A stretch of 64,000 nt of DNA from NCBI RefSeq assembly GCF_000687475.1, contig NC_057316.1:2852001-2916000 (forward strand), written 5' to 3'. Positions 19,168-31,989 of this stretch are shown here, piece after piece (positions within the stretch are counted from its first letter, which is position 1; each line of letters opens with the position of its first letter). The DNA is from Ustilaginoidea virens (lineage: Eukaryota; Ascomycota; Sordariomycetes; Hypocreales; Clavicipitaceae). Both the position numbers and the translations under genes were made by a program. Under the pieces are notes generated by a model. That model did not search any database. It was not told the DNA's origin and saw only the letters and a list, made by a program, of their open reading frames with translations.

Positions 19168-21227
19168 CTACGCTGTTTCCCTCTTCTCTTCGACATGCTG
19201 GCCCATGCCGTGCGTCTCCTCCGCGGCACGCTGCTTCTCGTCGTACGCCACATCCTGCTTGTCGGCATCTCTGTTGCCGTACAAACCAATCTTGTACCAC
19301 GGAAGATCGAAAAGGCGGTCCATGCTTTCCAGGCTCCGTCCGCTGGTCTCGGGAACTGACAACCACACCCAGATGCCGCCGAGAATAGTGACGGCAGCAA
19401 AACACCAAAAGGTACCCTTGGGCGAGATGCCGCCCTCGGACGCGGGAAGAAGCATGTTGGGAACAGCTCGGGTGTTGCCGTACTGGTTCGCAAAGTGAAG
19501 AGTCATGGCCCACGACGTGGCGAGGGCTCGGATCCGGAGGGGGAACAGCTCGGCGGTGAGAAGGTACTGCATCGAGTTCCAGCCCAGGGCCCAGCCGCAG
19601 CCCGAAATGTAAATCATGGCAATGGCGCCGCGGCTGGCAGGGATCTTGGTCTGCGGCAGGGCGTAGTTCTTGACGGTCCCGAGCTCGGGGACGGCCGTGA
19701 GGAAGCCAGCGACGTAAATCATGGCGACGGCCTGCAGCGTGATGCCGGTGAGAAGGGCGCGCTTCCGGCCTACGACGTCGACGAGGAACAGGGCGCAAAC
19801 CAGGGCCGCCACCAGCTTCACGATGCCGAAAACGGCCGTGACGAGAAGACCCTCCTGGGTGCCAGTGATGCCCAGGATCTTGAACAGGTCGGGGGCGTAG
19901 AGCGTGATGGACCCGGCACCGGACCATTGGGAAAGGAGCTGGACCATGGTGGCCAGGTAGACGCGGTAGAGGTTGCTCTTGACCAGGAACATTTCCTTCA
20001 ACTTGCCAGCCCAGCCGACCCCCTTGGTGGCTTCGAGCTCATGGTCCAGGGCCGCCTGGATGTAGGAGATTTCGCGAACAACGTACTCGCTGTCGGCAGG
20101 CTGCTGGCGCAAACGAGCCATGACTTGGGTGGCTTCCTGACTCTTGGCCTGCTTGACGAGGAAGCGGGGGGATTCGACCTGGGCAAAGGTGAGGAGGAAG
20201 ATGATGCCGGCCATGATGATGTGCAAGCTGGTGGGGATGAGCCACTGGTTGTGGCTGCTGTTGCTGATGTGGATTCTGGCGCCATAGTTTGTGAAGTAGG
20301 CCAAGACGATGCCGATGTAGACGGCCCCAGTGAAGAAGCAGGTGCAGAGACCGCGGATGGAGGCCGGGGCGACTTCGGCGATGTAGACAGGGCTTGTTTG
20401 GGGGGAGGGTGAGACGAACGAGTTAGCAAGGAAGCAGGAAGCAAGCAAGAAGCAGGAGGCAGGAGGCAGGAGGCAGAGGCCAGGAGGCAGAGGCCAGGAG
20501 GCAGAGGCCAGGAGGCAGGAACTAGGTCTGGCAGGCTTCGAAAAGCGGAAGCAGCAAACCATCAGGCAAAAGGGCAGTTGCCGGAAGACGTGGCCTGGGA
20601 AGGAGTTGGTCGGGGAAGGGGCGAGACGAAGGCAGCTTGCTTGGTACTTGGGTATAGAGATACATGTATGTTATGTACTTACCCCACGACAGGGGTCTGC
20701 CCCACGCCAAGACCTGCAATGAACCTGCCTGCATAAATGGCGCCGATGTTGCCATTGACACCGCCCACCATGAAGATGGCGATTCCGAGAAGCCAGAGAA
20801 GGCAGAGGAACCGCGTGGCCATGATGCGGCCGATGCGGTCGCACACGAAGAAGGCTCTGGACAATCACACAAAGAGTCTAGTCAGCTTCAGGCGTCGGAC
20901 TTTTGACTTGGGCTTCGCGAGTCCGGCAGAGCCGCCTGGAGCAACTCACAGCAGAGCACCGGCCACGGAGCCGATCTGAACCATGGCGGACACGTTGGCC
21001 TTGAGGTTGGCCTGTTCCACGGTGGAGTAGGACTTGTAGCGGATCGTCGCCTGAAAGTCGGGGGAATTGAAGGCGCCCGAAATGAGACCCTCGTCGATGC
21101 CGCGAGCAGCACCCAAGAGGCCAAACGACACGACGGCGAACCACAGACGCCAGTTGAAGACGCCCTGGGGCTCGCCGAGGTCCTTGAGACGGAAAATGTT
21201 GACGGGCTTCTTGACGCCGCCAGCCAT
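19168..21227 (-). CDS. MFS sugar-porter family permease (quinate/sugar type)
   Basis: Plasma-membrane proton symporter of the sugar-porter family. Exons (minus): 21227-20950, 20856-20683, 20392-19168; phases agree, 558 residues, about twelve membrane segments. Signatures: the DRIGRI loop after TM2, PVYIAEVAPASIRG after TM4, ESPRFLVKQAK before the central loop, SQWSGAGSITLYAPDLF in TM7, VDVVGRKRALL between TM8 and TM9, and PETSGRSLESMDRLFD at the end. The N-terminal part (FNWRLWFAVVSFG, ARGIDEGLISGAFNS) resembles proteins often labelled quinate transporters; the real substrate cannot be read from sequence. Intron 2 is long for this genome (290 bp) and filled by an AGGAGGC/AGAGGCC repeat. Its nearest metabolic neighbour is the CYP53 gene beyond the gasdermin-protease pair. 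Confidence 0.92.
20451..20520 (+). repeat. AGGAGGC / AGAGGCC tandem repeat in a transporter intron
   Basis: Seventy bases of short imperfect units (AGGAGGC, then GAGGCCAGGAGGCA repeated) inside the second intron of the MFS gene. Confidence 0.85.
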
Positions 21228-23073
21228 GATGACGCTGCTGAGACGGGCGAGTCGAGTCGGGTCGAGTCGGGTCGGGTCGAATTAATCAGCCCTGGTATTT
21301 CTTCTTTCTCCTGGCTTCTTTGGTTTTTTTTTTTTTCCCCTTGAATTCCTTTTCTTTTCTTTCCCCCCCCTCTTTTTGGCTGTCGAGTCTGCGGGCGCTG
21401 CCGGCTTGGGCAGAGAGAAGAAAAGTTAAAAGGGGAAAAAAGGCCACGGTCTGAATCGTAAAAGCGCATGCTTTGGTTTTGTACTGGTTTCCATTCCGCT
21501 TGCCTTCTCTCAACGAGCCGTCGGGATTAGGGGAGTCTGGTCAGCCAACACGAGACACCCCCCGTCGCCATGGCGGTGGGTGCTTCCATTTCTCCGACAA
21601 TGGCACCGGGGGGCTTGGCGACGTTTGTCTGACCTCAACTGGGTTCAATGTTGGATTGTCTGACCTGCCTGCCCGCCAAAGGCGCGCGTAAGCGAGCACC
21701 GACAGACACAGCCGACACAGCCGACACAGACAGTCGACACAGTCGACACAGTCGACACAGTCGACACAGCCCACCTCAGCCGGATACCTCAGTTCGGATG
21801 AAGCCTGGGCAGGCCAGACCAAATTCCCATCGTCGGCCGTTCTGACAATCGCATGCATGGATTCTGGACATGTACATACTCTGTAGAAGGGGTCCGTCGT
21901 TCCGCAATTTCCACTTGGTCCATGCTTCCATTCCCCAGGCGCCAGATCTGCGCATGGTCACGAGCTAACGGGTTAATGGTGGTGTTCTGTCTCCCAGCCG
22001 TCAAGCGCCGGCAGAGGTCTGGTGAGTGGTCAAAGCAGCAAAAGGTCACCCGCCGTCCGCAGTAGAATCCGCTGCACTCAGGTTGGGGTCTGGGGAGATG
22101 CATCAACCGTACTATGTAGTCCCTGACGAAGCCGAAGCCAAGCCCTGGGCGGGTTGCGAATAGCCTCGGGTGCGACGCGTGGGCATGCACGTTCCACAAG
22201 ATACGCTGGGATACAAGTGGCGACTTGAGCGAAATCATCTCTTTCACACCGAGTTGCCAGCAGAGGGCAAGGATTCGCTACTGAACAGGGAGCCTTGAGC
22301 CGTCACGGCTTGGACCATGGAGAAAGCCCTGGATTATCGGTTCCTCCCTCGGCCAATGGCTGCTCTTGACTTTCAAATTCCCGTCCTCCGCTTGCTGCAT
22401 TTCGGCTCGACATTTGGGTTGGGGCCCTTTTTTTTTTTTCTTTTTTTCCCTTTCTTCCGCCCCCTTCTATGGCTTCTTATTCGTAGCCATCGAGCTAGGG
22501 GCTTCGCAAAGAGTGAGCTGTGCCCTTTCTGACAAGTATCGCGGCGCGGCTTGTCTCGAAACACCACATCACATTCCTGCAAAGTAAAGCACGAAAAGCA
22601 CAAGCACAAGCACAAGTCGTTCTTGCACTCTGACAAGGAGGTCCCAGCCATAACCGCCCTTCCCGTGAGCTCGGAGGCAGCGAATATCTCAAGTGTACCG
22701 CATTCGAGAGCATTTCTCTGCTCACGATAACCTTGGGCTTTGGCGGCTGCTTAGCCTGCAGCTTAGCTTAGCGTCCTTGCATCCCAAAAGCGGTACCCGT
22801 CTGCATGAGCTGCCTTTCCGAGGCTCCGGCTTCTTTTGGCGAGTAAACCTCACCGTTCTCAGATGCCATTGATTGTTTGCATTGACTTCCAGGCAGAGAT
22901 GGCATCTTTTCGGGGCATCACGCAAGTGTTGGACTGTTTCCTTTTCGTCTCTCCTTGGGCAGCAACACCCTTGAACAATTCTTATTCCATCCTTGGACAC
23001 CGATAGCAGAGTGAGTGCTTCCGAGATGCTTCGCCCTCAAACAGCTCCCGCGGAGAATCTGCTTCGGGCCAAG
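21228..23073. other. Spacer between transporter and DNA-repair gene
   Basis: 1.85 kb, promoter side of the MFS gene and 3' side of the kinase-phosphatase gene. Visible: GTCGGGTCGAGTC-type short repeats about 21245-21280, a T-run near 21326-21338, GACACAGCC/GACACAGTC units about 21705-21772 and a T-run near 22428-22448. No gene recognised. Confidence 0.6.
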
Positions 23074-24584
23074 TCAGGTCCAGTACCGTGCCCAGGTCTC
23101 ATATTCTTCCCTTGTGCCCCGAAACTTGAATTGCAACTCCAATATATCTTGAAAGCCTTCCTTACTCTGCGGCTCCTTGTATCTTGAAGCGAACCCTGTA
23201 AAGGCCAACTTTGGTAAGATTTGCCTCGATTCCGGATTTACCGACGCGGCGTGTGCTCGCACAGCGTCGTTGTGTTCACAGAGATGGAGAGGTGTTCGGA
23301 ACCATATGCATCGTATAGGAACCTCTGCTTTTCTTGCAACTTCAACCCAGATTGCTCTGGTGTCCGGGTCGGCGTTCGTGTTGTCTACTACCGTTAATCT
23401 TCTAAATCGAACCACTCCGTCTTGGAAGTCTGCGACACCTACCAATTGTGACAGATCTGCCTTCCAACAGAAGCTCCTTGGCAAGCCGGACGCACTTGTC
23501 TCTGCTCTTCAAAGCGTCCTGGTTCACCCTCTCATACCCTAACGGTTCGAGGTGCTTCCAGAAGAAAGTGCTCTTTCCAGCCCCAGGTGGCCCGCAAAAT
23601 ATGACCAACTCCTGTGGATTCCTCGCTTCAAACACAACATCATCTTTTTTGGACGCTGCTGCATCTGAGAATGGAAAGTTGGCGAGGTCAAAGTCGCGGT
23701 GGAATTTTCTCGGTGGTTCCTGTAAGAAGTACTCCTCCGGTGTCATATAAGCGATGCCAACATTGTGCGCAAAGTTACGATCTGAGCAGCTGAAATCCTT
23801 GGCCAGCGGAGAAGCTCCCTCACCAGTGTGGCCAAGTCCGGCCATCCGACCTCCAGCATCTCCCACAAAGAAGCTGTTCTTCAAATCAACTTCACTCGCC
23901 CGAATATCGTAGTCCTCACAAACCTCGTTCCACATTCCTATTCGAGGTTTCCTGTAAATGTCCTTTTCTGTTGCAGCGTAAATGCTCACCGGAATATCGA
24001 GATTGCCAAGTATGGCGCTACATTTCTGTTTGAATGTCGACACTCGCTTCTGTATGCTGCTTTTCGGGCCCTTGTAGGAAGCATCGAAGTGCAACGTCAA
24101 CCCGGCTTGATTCGACAGGACAACAACTTGGTAGCCCTTCTCAAGGTAAAGCTCTCGCAAAACACCAGGAACCCGAGAATTCCACCACTTCCAGTCTGTT
24201 CCGCTTCCGGCGTGTTTTTTACCCGAGCTCGTGGTGATCAGTGTCGAGTCCAAGTCAAACGCCGCAATTTTCGTCCTTGGCTTTTGCCTCTCGTCGTGAC
24301 CCTGTGGCACATACCGGCCAACTAATAACGTAGCGGGAACATCATCGTTCGGACCTCTTTCGGTCCATATCGTTCTTTCTTTGGGCTTCTGCGATGCGGG
24401 AGTAAAGAAATTGGCCACGGCAGACTCTTGAAAGGTCAGGCAGATTATCCACGATACGCGCTCATGTGTCAACAAGTCAGAAACACTCACTGGTCGTTGT
24501 GCTCTGCAGAGCCCTTTTGATAGGCGGGGGTGAGACAGGCGCATCGCTCGCTTTCCGTTTCCCATGAGAATTTGAATGTGCCAT
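23074..24584 (-). CDS. pnk1: Polynucleotide kinase 3'-phosphatase (DNA end processing)
   Basis: Nuclear repair enzyme that removes 3'-phosphates and adds 5'-phosphates at strand breaks. Exons (minus): 24584-24491, 24426-23443, 23394-23074; 462 residues, phases agree. The start MAHSNSHGKRK lies in a basic, Ser/Pro-rich head, probably a nuclear signal, spliced to KSAVANFFTPASQKP. The HAD phosphatase part has AAFDLDSTLI (Asp about 89 and 91), VVVLSNQAGL and KPRIGMW, then FFVGDAGGR. The kinase part has the P-loop CGPPGAGKST (about 306-314), RVNQDALKSRDKC and the SVTIDNTNAD box that is rebuilt exactly across the second intron. No FHA domain, as usual in fungi. Divergent from MED18 across 413 bp. 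Confidence 0.95.
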
Positions 24585-24997
24585 TTCTGGCAAGCGCTTT
24601 CCAGATAAAACATACGATCAGTGTCTGGTGGCTGCAGGTTTTGAAGTTGGGACTGATCTGGATCTGATGTGAAATGAACTGTTGTCCTGAACCCCCTTCC
24701 CTCCCCTGGTCTTTTGGGAGGGGTGCGGGGGGCTTGACGCGAGTCGTGCGCGACATCACGTGATGAAATAGTTCAAGTTGCTTGTGAGAGCCCCACAAAA
24801 TCCAAGACGCAGCTGTCACAGGTCAACCATCAACTGCCAAAGGCCATCTTCACCACGCAGCCGTGAAAGCATTGAATAAAGACGGCAAATCGCGGTAGTT
24901 TCTCATCCTTTGGGGACATTCTGCTGAGCTTTGGTTTTCCGAAAAAGAAGCCTTTTCGCTTTGTTCAGAATATCGTCGTTGGCTACCAACACCCACC
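24585..24997. promoter_or_regulatory. Bidirectional promoter of pnk1 and med18
   Basis: 413 bp between two divergent start codons. It contains the perfect palindrome TCACGTGA at 24756-24763, inside CATCACGTGATG, an E-box of the type bound by bHLH factors such as Cbf1. The MED18 ATG sits in an ACCCACCATG context. Confidence 0.65.
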
Positions 24998-25902
24998 ATG
25001 TACGAATTATTTCTCACGGCTTTCGTCGAGGACAAGGACTTTGATGCAGCTTGTGCAGTTCTCGGCGGATTCTGTGCCATGACTCCATGGGAGACGCTTG
25101 ATAGAGTGCTCTGTTTTCAAGGCCCCCCTCGGCCAGGAGGCATAACAAACCAGACGTCCATTGACAAACCGATGAGAAAAGATGCCGCATTCTTGTGGAA
25201 GGACCTCCATCAAAGCCTGAGTCGTCAGTCTTTCATCCTGCAGGCCAGGTATGAGATTTTAAAAGAACGAGATATGGGCCCGCTCTCGCCACCGATGGAT
25301 CTGGACAGTTTGCCAGGCCTGTTGCGATGGACTGATTTTCCCGAGCCTCCTCATGGTCGACCGTTAATCACCCAAAGAAAGATGGTGGAGATTTGGGAAC
25401 AAAGGAGACTCCCTTCAATCTTGAGGGATAACCATTTTAGGTAACCCAAGCCATCAACTACCAGTGCACAATAACGACCTCTAATCGTTTCGTTTCAAGA
25501 TTTAAAACCGAAACCTTGGAGAAGAACTATCGGTTCTTTCGTGATGAAATTGAATTCTGCCTGACTCGTCATTACTTGGTCAGGCCGATTGAGGATTACA
25601 GTCCACTAGAATCAAGAGGTGATGACACCATTAGCCCGCTATCGGGCTTACCTGCCTGGGACGCAGTCACTCCAGTCGATATGCAGAATCGCTGGATACT
25701 TTTGGTCAAATCGCACGTCGTTCAAGACAATAAGCCAGATGAAATCCGGAAAGTTCAGGACCTCCTTCTAGCGATTCGCGGAGAGTTGGAGGGTGCATTT
25801 TCTTTCATGACTATTGACCGCAAGGTTCATGACACCCGTATCTCCTTGCAGCAGCAAGGGATCCAGGCATTGCCCCAAAAGATCAAGGTGGGGAAGAATT
25901 GA
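24998..25902 (+). CDS. med18: Mediator complex subunit 18
   Basis: Head-module subunit of Mediator (Srb5 in yeast), which pairs with Med20 and contacts RNA polymerase II. Exons 24998-25440 and 25500-25902; 281 residues with phases matching. Recognised by MYELFLTAFVEDKDFDAAC, VLGGFCAMTPWETLDRV, QGPPRPGGI, LRWTDFPEPPHGRP, FFRDEIEFCLTRHY, TPVDMQNRWIL, and the C-terminal SLQQQGIQALPQK. The intron lies in a conserved place (ILRDNHFR|FKTET). Housekeeping gene, divergent from the DNA-repair kinase. Confidence 0.95.
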
Positions 25903-28900
25903 AGCGACTGGCAAAGACATTGCTTGTGTGCCTGCCATGTACGCAGGGCGGGCGTTTCGCCTTTGCACAGCAAGGTCCGACTGAAAGCTATACTCCAGTC
26001 AAACCCCTGCCTGCAGCATTAAAACAGGACTGTGTATTGAAGAGAGTCTGGTCGAGACTAAAGCCTCACATGTGTGTCGCACGAACGCCTCGAGGTAGAC
26101 GAACAGTCACAGTTACCCGGCTTGCGAAAATTCCTTGACCGAACTCAAGACTCTCAATGCATATTCCGGATACTAGGAAGAGGTACATAATTCTATAGAT
26201 TTTCCAAAGTCTGGGTCTTGGAATGGGAAAATCCAGGTACTGTGATGCGCCCCAACTGAGCTTTTCAAGCTAGTTTATTCAGACCTTCTTTACCCCGGGT
26301 CATATCCAAGACGGCTGTGTACTTTGGGCTTAGCTTCTCAAAGGGGGAACAGAGGGGATGAGGAGGCAACAAGGAGAGTATACCAGACTGACTGGCAAGC
26401 CGATTTACGGTTTCCGAGCACTGCCAGTCGGGATTCGTGCTTCTCTCTACAACAAAGATTGGTTATTTTGAACCATTTTGGGCCAACTCGATGTGACTCT
26501 GGGTTTCCAAGAAGAATACCAGGCTGCTAGATGCCAAGCCAGCCAAGAAGTGGGCGAGGGATAATGACCCAAGACTTGCTCAGGGGGGGTAACATGGCCC
26601 GAGTCTGGAGTAAACCCGCCGGATTAAAATACGTTTTGACTGCTAACTAACCCCCTAGCTCGGTAGGAAATTCAGATCCGATCGGGATTGACAATGACGG
26701 TTCTGCCTGCATTCTGGGTTTTCACGTTCTGCAGAAACGCTATCTGACCTGGATGACTCCTTGGCCACCTGCAGTCGAGACTTACCACACGCACACAATG
26801 AAGCAAGGTATGCCGCAAAATAGTTGACCTCGCGATGGAAGCCGCTGGTGCTAAAAGTCTTTCCTGCACAGCCTCGTTGCCGTTGCCGTTGCCACCGATG
26901 CGCTGGCCGCCAATACGGTATGCTCGTTAAGGCGTCGGCGGGAGCCGGACAAGTCAGCGAATCGTCTCGGCTGTATTCGTCAGTATTCGTGATGTCATGG
27001 GATAGATGTCTCTCGGCGGGTCTCGGTAGACCTGCTGCGACGGCACCTATTTGACGCTATCAGGATGGCGGAGCAGGATGCTTTACCGTCTTGTGCGCGT
27101 TGTTGCGCCGAATCATGATGGGCTTGGGAAGCGTGACGTGCCGCGTGGGCCGTGCGCGCCAACGCATAACGCGGACGACGAGAGCGCTCATCGCCAGCTT
27201 CCGTCTCGAGCGCATGGTGCTGGCGCATCACCAGCCGACTGGGAGGTAGGAGGTCTGCGTCACCGGGACGTCGCCGGATCTCCGGCTCTCCAGTTCGGCC
27301 GTTGGGAAGGGGGGGGGGGGGGGGGGGGGCGCCGAAGAGGGCGGCGGGAAAGGGGAGCTTCCTGCGGTGGGAAGTCGGACGCCTCTCCCGTGTCGCACCA
27401 GTTTCGTCTCGAGAACGAGTGGACGTGTCTTCACTCGGCCGAGTGGTCGTGCATGGATCGGATTCAAATGCATCGTGTGTGCCTGCTTTGACCGACCTGG
27501 CTGAACTGAACTTTGTCTTGGGTTGGCGCTGATCCGAGCCTTTGGACTGGAGAAGATGATTTACTGATCCCTGACCCGAAGCCACGTATTCAAAAGCAAG
27601 CGGCGTACCGTCGTCCGACTCTTCGCCTCCTCTTCCCCCAAATCAGGTCCCCGACGCAAGCTGCTCCCACAACGGCTACAACGGAGGGTACTTTGAAACC
27701 GCGACGCTCGGATTCCTTGGCGGCGCCTCTGTTTCCCTCGAGGTAGAGGGGAGGGTAGAGCTTGAAGCTGAAACCCAAGTCACCAGACAAACAGGCGGCA
27801 TGTTTGCGCTAGCTGCCTACCTACGGCTGCCACGCGCCGGCGCCGCCATGCGCAACCTTCCCCGCGAGCAGCAGATTGCCGCCGCGGAGACGAAATCAGG
27901 AGCCGCGGGCCATGGTCCTCACACACAACCCGGGTTTAAACCCCTGCCACCCACCCGCTTACCCACCCACAGCTTGCGGCGGGCAGCAGGCATGAGACGA
28001 GACCACACTTGTTGCGCCCCAGCCCTCCACGTCATCAGCGCACGCACGCATCCATCCATCAACATTCAACCCCCTCCGATACGGATCCGGCGTCAGGACG
28101 CGAGAGAACCCTAAGCGAGATGCCGAGGAATCCTCAAAACCCTCGCTGCTTTATCCCGTTGGTATGACCCCCCCCCCCCCCCACCCTCGAGTGTCCCCTA
28201 ACCCCCCCAGACACCCGCCGCCGGTCCTACCCTCACATGGCGCTTTGCAGCATATATGGCCTCGCATGTCTTACTTGGGCCGCAGGGAACAAATCTCGAT
28301 GGACCGACTGTCGTCCGCCGCGGGTACGTGCATGGTATAGCCCCATGCTGTGCCCTCGCCCCAACCCTGCCAGGAAATCGGACGCGCGCCCCTTCCGATA
28401 GGGCCATCCCTGCGAAAGCACCGGGGGTTGCACCGCCGCTGAGCTTCTTCCCATGATGCGTCCGTCTCGACCTCTTTTTTTTCCCTTCTTTTTCTTGGCA
28501 CGTCGGCGGCCGCCCCCTTCCCCCCCCGCGGTGGGCTTGGTCGCACACCCAGATGGGATCTGAATCCTGCCTTGGCCCGCTCCACGGGGTCAGCCGTCAC
28601 ACCAGATGTCGTTGGCGGAATCTGCCCTTTGCCGTTTCTCGTGCACCGAGTGCAGCGGCACGGCATACCCGTGGGCTACCCGTGGGCTACCCGTGGGCTA
28701 TCCGTCTGCTTTACCCGATTCGCTGCCCTCCATGGCACCAGCTCGACTGTTTCTCCGACGTCAGATGAAACCTGGCTGTTCCCGCGGTTCCGTGTCTTTC
28801 CCCAGACAGCCTTTTCTTTGGTCCCCTCCCCATGCCGTGTCCATGGTAAGGATTTTTCTCGTAGCATGAGCCGCGCGTGCAATATGGATGCTTCGTGCTT

Positions 28901-30175
28901 TACACCCCCCCCGTTGGGAGTCCCGTCCCGTGTGTCCGCAGAGGCGGCCGGCATTGGCACACGAGTTCTTTTGGGTCCAAAACATATAGCTCTCCGTGCT
29001 ACCATGCGAATCCCGTTTGTCTCTGTGACACCCCGGCTTGGCAAACTTCCCACCCCCCCCTCCCCCAGAGCACTCACTCACTTGGCCATGTAAACGGGCA
29101 AAGTTGCTGGGGCAAACGCCCCCCGAGTCATCAGTCCCGCTCTGCAGCCTGCAGCCTGCAGCCTGCTGCCTGCTGCTTCCACAACCCGGCTTCCCGTCAT
29201 CCAGCGGCGTTGTTTCGGGGTGCCTTGACCGAGACTTGCTTGTCATGCATTGCATGCATGCTCCAAGCCGAGCGAAACAAACTGGTGAGCTTTTCTCATT
29301 GGGTCACGAACATCTACCTAGGTAGTCAGGTCTCTAACTTGACCATCTGCCCAAAGCTGCCCTCAGTGCGTCGACACTCTTGATATCGGCATAACGGCAC
29401 AACACGTTTTGGGCGTCTTGCAAGGCCACCGCATTCCTTCTGAAGTCGGTTTCCCCCCAAATGTCCCATTTACAAACGAAGCCTTTTGATCCGCCCAGTC
29501 TAGTCGGCTACATCCCTCGTCGTGGAAACGAAACGGGTTGGGCTGCGGTGCCCAATCTTCCACTCCATCCCAAAGCTCTCGTGAATTTCATCCCGTGTCA
29601 AAATAGCCATGCCAAAACAGCCCCCCCCTAGTTTGCTGTCCAGTTTCACACACATCTCTCAAGTGGAAGAACATTCGCTTCCGAAAATACATAAGCAGTC
29701 CGTGGTTCTCATCTAGTACTTTTTGAAAATCCATGTAGTTGACACTCTTTATATATAACGCCTCGGCCACCATATGCACAGTTTCCAATGTGAGGCCGAA
29801 AAGAAGAGGGGGAAAAAGAGAAAAATAAACAAAAATAAAAAAGGAACAGCCTGTGAAGTTTCTGTTTCTAGTTGGATTCGGGCGCCGCTCCTTGATGAGG
29901 GGGGGTGCTGCGCCTTGGTCTTGTTGGTATCGTAAAAAGAGTGACTGCAGTCGGGGTATCTCGTGACGTCGCTCACTGTCACTAATCAAAGGGAAGAAGA
30001 CGAATGGAAACACACACCCCCCCCCCCCCTCCTCCCCCAAGAAAACTGGCGTCGTTCGGGTGTTTCCAGCGTCAGTCAGTGGCTGTCTGTCAGATGCTGC
30101 CGTTCACAAAGAGACAATAACACGCGTCTACTTGTGCTGGGCCGGAAGCGGAACAAGCAGCAGCCGCTCGCTGCA
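25903..30175. other. 4.3-kb spacer without recognised gene
   Basis: Between the tails of med18 (+) and the Ser/Pro-rich gene (-). Visible: G-run 27309-27328, C-runs near 28168-28181 and 30017-30029, three copies of GTGGGCTACCC or a near variant at 28670-28702, and GCCTGCA/GCCTGCT units about 29148-29175. The stretch 25903-26700 is less GC-rich than the coding parts. No frame looks like a conserved protein. The size allows a missed lineage-specific or non-coding gene. Confidence 0.55.
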
Positions 30176-31989
30176 TCACTTTCGCAGTCCTACTTTATCG
30201 GCAAGGCTTTTCCAAAAGTGGCTCTTTGCATCCTCACTTCGTCCGCGTGCCATGACGGTATCTCGCTGCATGGGACCGACAATGTCTTCGTCACCCCGGC
30301 CGGGGAACTTGCCGTCCGCATTGAGGGACTCGAGCATCTGCGGCACTGCGCTGGGCAGACAGTCTTCCACACGCCTCCATTCGAGCTCGGCAAGCACATC
30401 GTCCTGTGGCGCAAGACGGGCAAGCGCCGCGGCGTTGGAACTGCTGGAACGTCCGCGTCCGCGTCCGCGACTTTGGTTGCGGGATGCTGCGGCGGAGCCA
30501 GGAGCCGAATGGCACGAATTCTTAATCACTTCTTCCAACGTCGTCTTCCAACGTCGCTCAATCTCGGCCCACTTTGCCTCGGTAAGCGCATAAATCTTGC
30601 TCGTTTGTCCGTAATTCTCGCCCGTGCGCACCAAGTGCTTTGTGTAGTTGATGCGGGCCAGGTCCCAATCATTGCGAAACTTGGCGATGGCGTCCGGTTC
30701 CAAGCTTGCCAGCTCATATGGCTGCGGCGATATGGTAAAGTTGGCATGGCCGAGTCGATCAGACCACTCGTCATGCTCCTGCAGGATGGCTGGCAGGGCA
30801 AGCGGAAGCTCGGAGCTGCTGGATGCCTTGCGCAGGGACGAGGTCGACGGCCGGGCGCTGAGAGCTGGCCTCATAAATGGAGAAAGCGTCGACATGGTGG
30901 GCGAGAGGGGAGCGTCTGGTGTCGGGCTCGACTCCACCTTGGGAGATTGCAACGGTGATTCCCTGGGAGGCGAGGCTAGCGCGCTGGTGAGCAGCGGAGG
31001 CAAGAGGGGAGTCGTGGCCATGGCTCGATCGCGTTGCAGTTTGACGTGATCCTCCGGCGTCATCTCCAGCCCGAGACCGCATTCTCCGTCGTCGTTGAGG
31101 CTGTAGAATGACATGGACGGGTTCGACGAGATTGGCGACACGGCGGCCTCGGGGAATCCATCGGCAGCAAGTGGATGGTTCGAGGTAGACAAGGAGGATG
31201 AGCGACTGCTTGATGCCCCATTTGACAAGACGTTTTCCAAGCTCAAGCAGGTGGTGGGAGATGCTCTGAGAGTGGTACGCTTGGTTGACCGCCATTGCCG
31301 GATCGTGGGCATCCGAGAACCGATCCTCATGGTGAACTCGGAGAAAGCTGCCTCGGCGGCGCTGCGCTTCTTTCGGTGATGTCGAGTGTCCGGAGTCACG
31401 TCACCATCGCTTAGAAAGCCCATGTCATAGTCAATGTCAAACTCGGACACGAAATCCCCGGGGAAAAGCGCCTCAGAGCTGTTGCGGTGCGTGCAAGGTT
31501 GGTCGCCTGGGTGGTCATGGTTGGTTAGCGAGGCCCACGGAAAAAGGAGCACCAGTCAGACCTGAGGCGACATTGGGGAAAAAAAAACGTACATAGGCAG
31601 CTATACAGGCCAAAGCTATCCGACAGAGTTGAGGCAACCTCTTCTCGCTGCAGAGGCTCCTCCTCCACGTCGGCCAGCTGGCGCAGACTCGAGAGGATGC
31701 TCGACGTCTGGGTTGGTGATGCTGGGCAATCTGACAGGGGTAGCATTGGCGACTCCAACGACGAGTTTGAGCTTGAGAATTGCTGATGGCCTTTGGGAGA
31801 GAAGACTGGTGTGACGGGAGAAGTAATGTCGGACGACGAGGAATTGGCCGTGCGGAAGACGTAAGATGGATCCAAAACCAAAGGGTCGGGGCTCATGACT
31901 GCAAAGGACGGCGCATCGGCGGCGGCGGCGGCTTGTTGTCGCTGTTGCACCAGCTGCGGTAACAGCAGAGGTTTCAGTTTAGGCGACAT
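30176..31989 (-). CDS. Ser/Pro-rich conserved fungal protein of unknown function
   Basis: Two exons (minus): 31989-31593 and 31506-30176, 575 residues, phases agree. The start MSPKLKPLLLPQLVQQRQQ is chosen because this opening looks conserved; ten more in-frame residues (from 32019) are possible. Most of the chain is low-complexity serine, proline and alanine. The ordered part is near the C terminus: ISPQPYELASLEPDAIAKFR, then LARINYTKHLVRTGENYG and TEAKWAEIERRWK, followed by an Arg-Gly-rich patch (SRGRGRGRSSSS) and a last helix ending SLADKVGLRK. No signal peptide or membrane segment. The acidic segment after the intron (FVSEFDIDYDMGFLSDGD) could be a binding motif. No function is assigned. 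Confidence 0.75.

Noticed and set aside
19495..20412. Plus-strand open frame of 305 codons opposite the MFS gene
   Set aside because: Glu/Gly/Asp-rich composition with no conserved motif; shadow of the transporter codons.
23402..24613. Single-exon reading of the kinase-phosphatase with start at 24613
   Set aside because: The upstream part is out of the family frame; splicing 24491 to 24426 gives the KRKASDAP head and KSAVANFFTP join expected of the family, and the 3' end reads into an intron.
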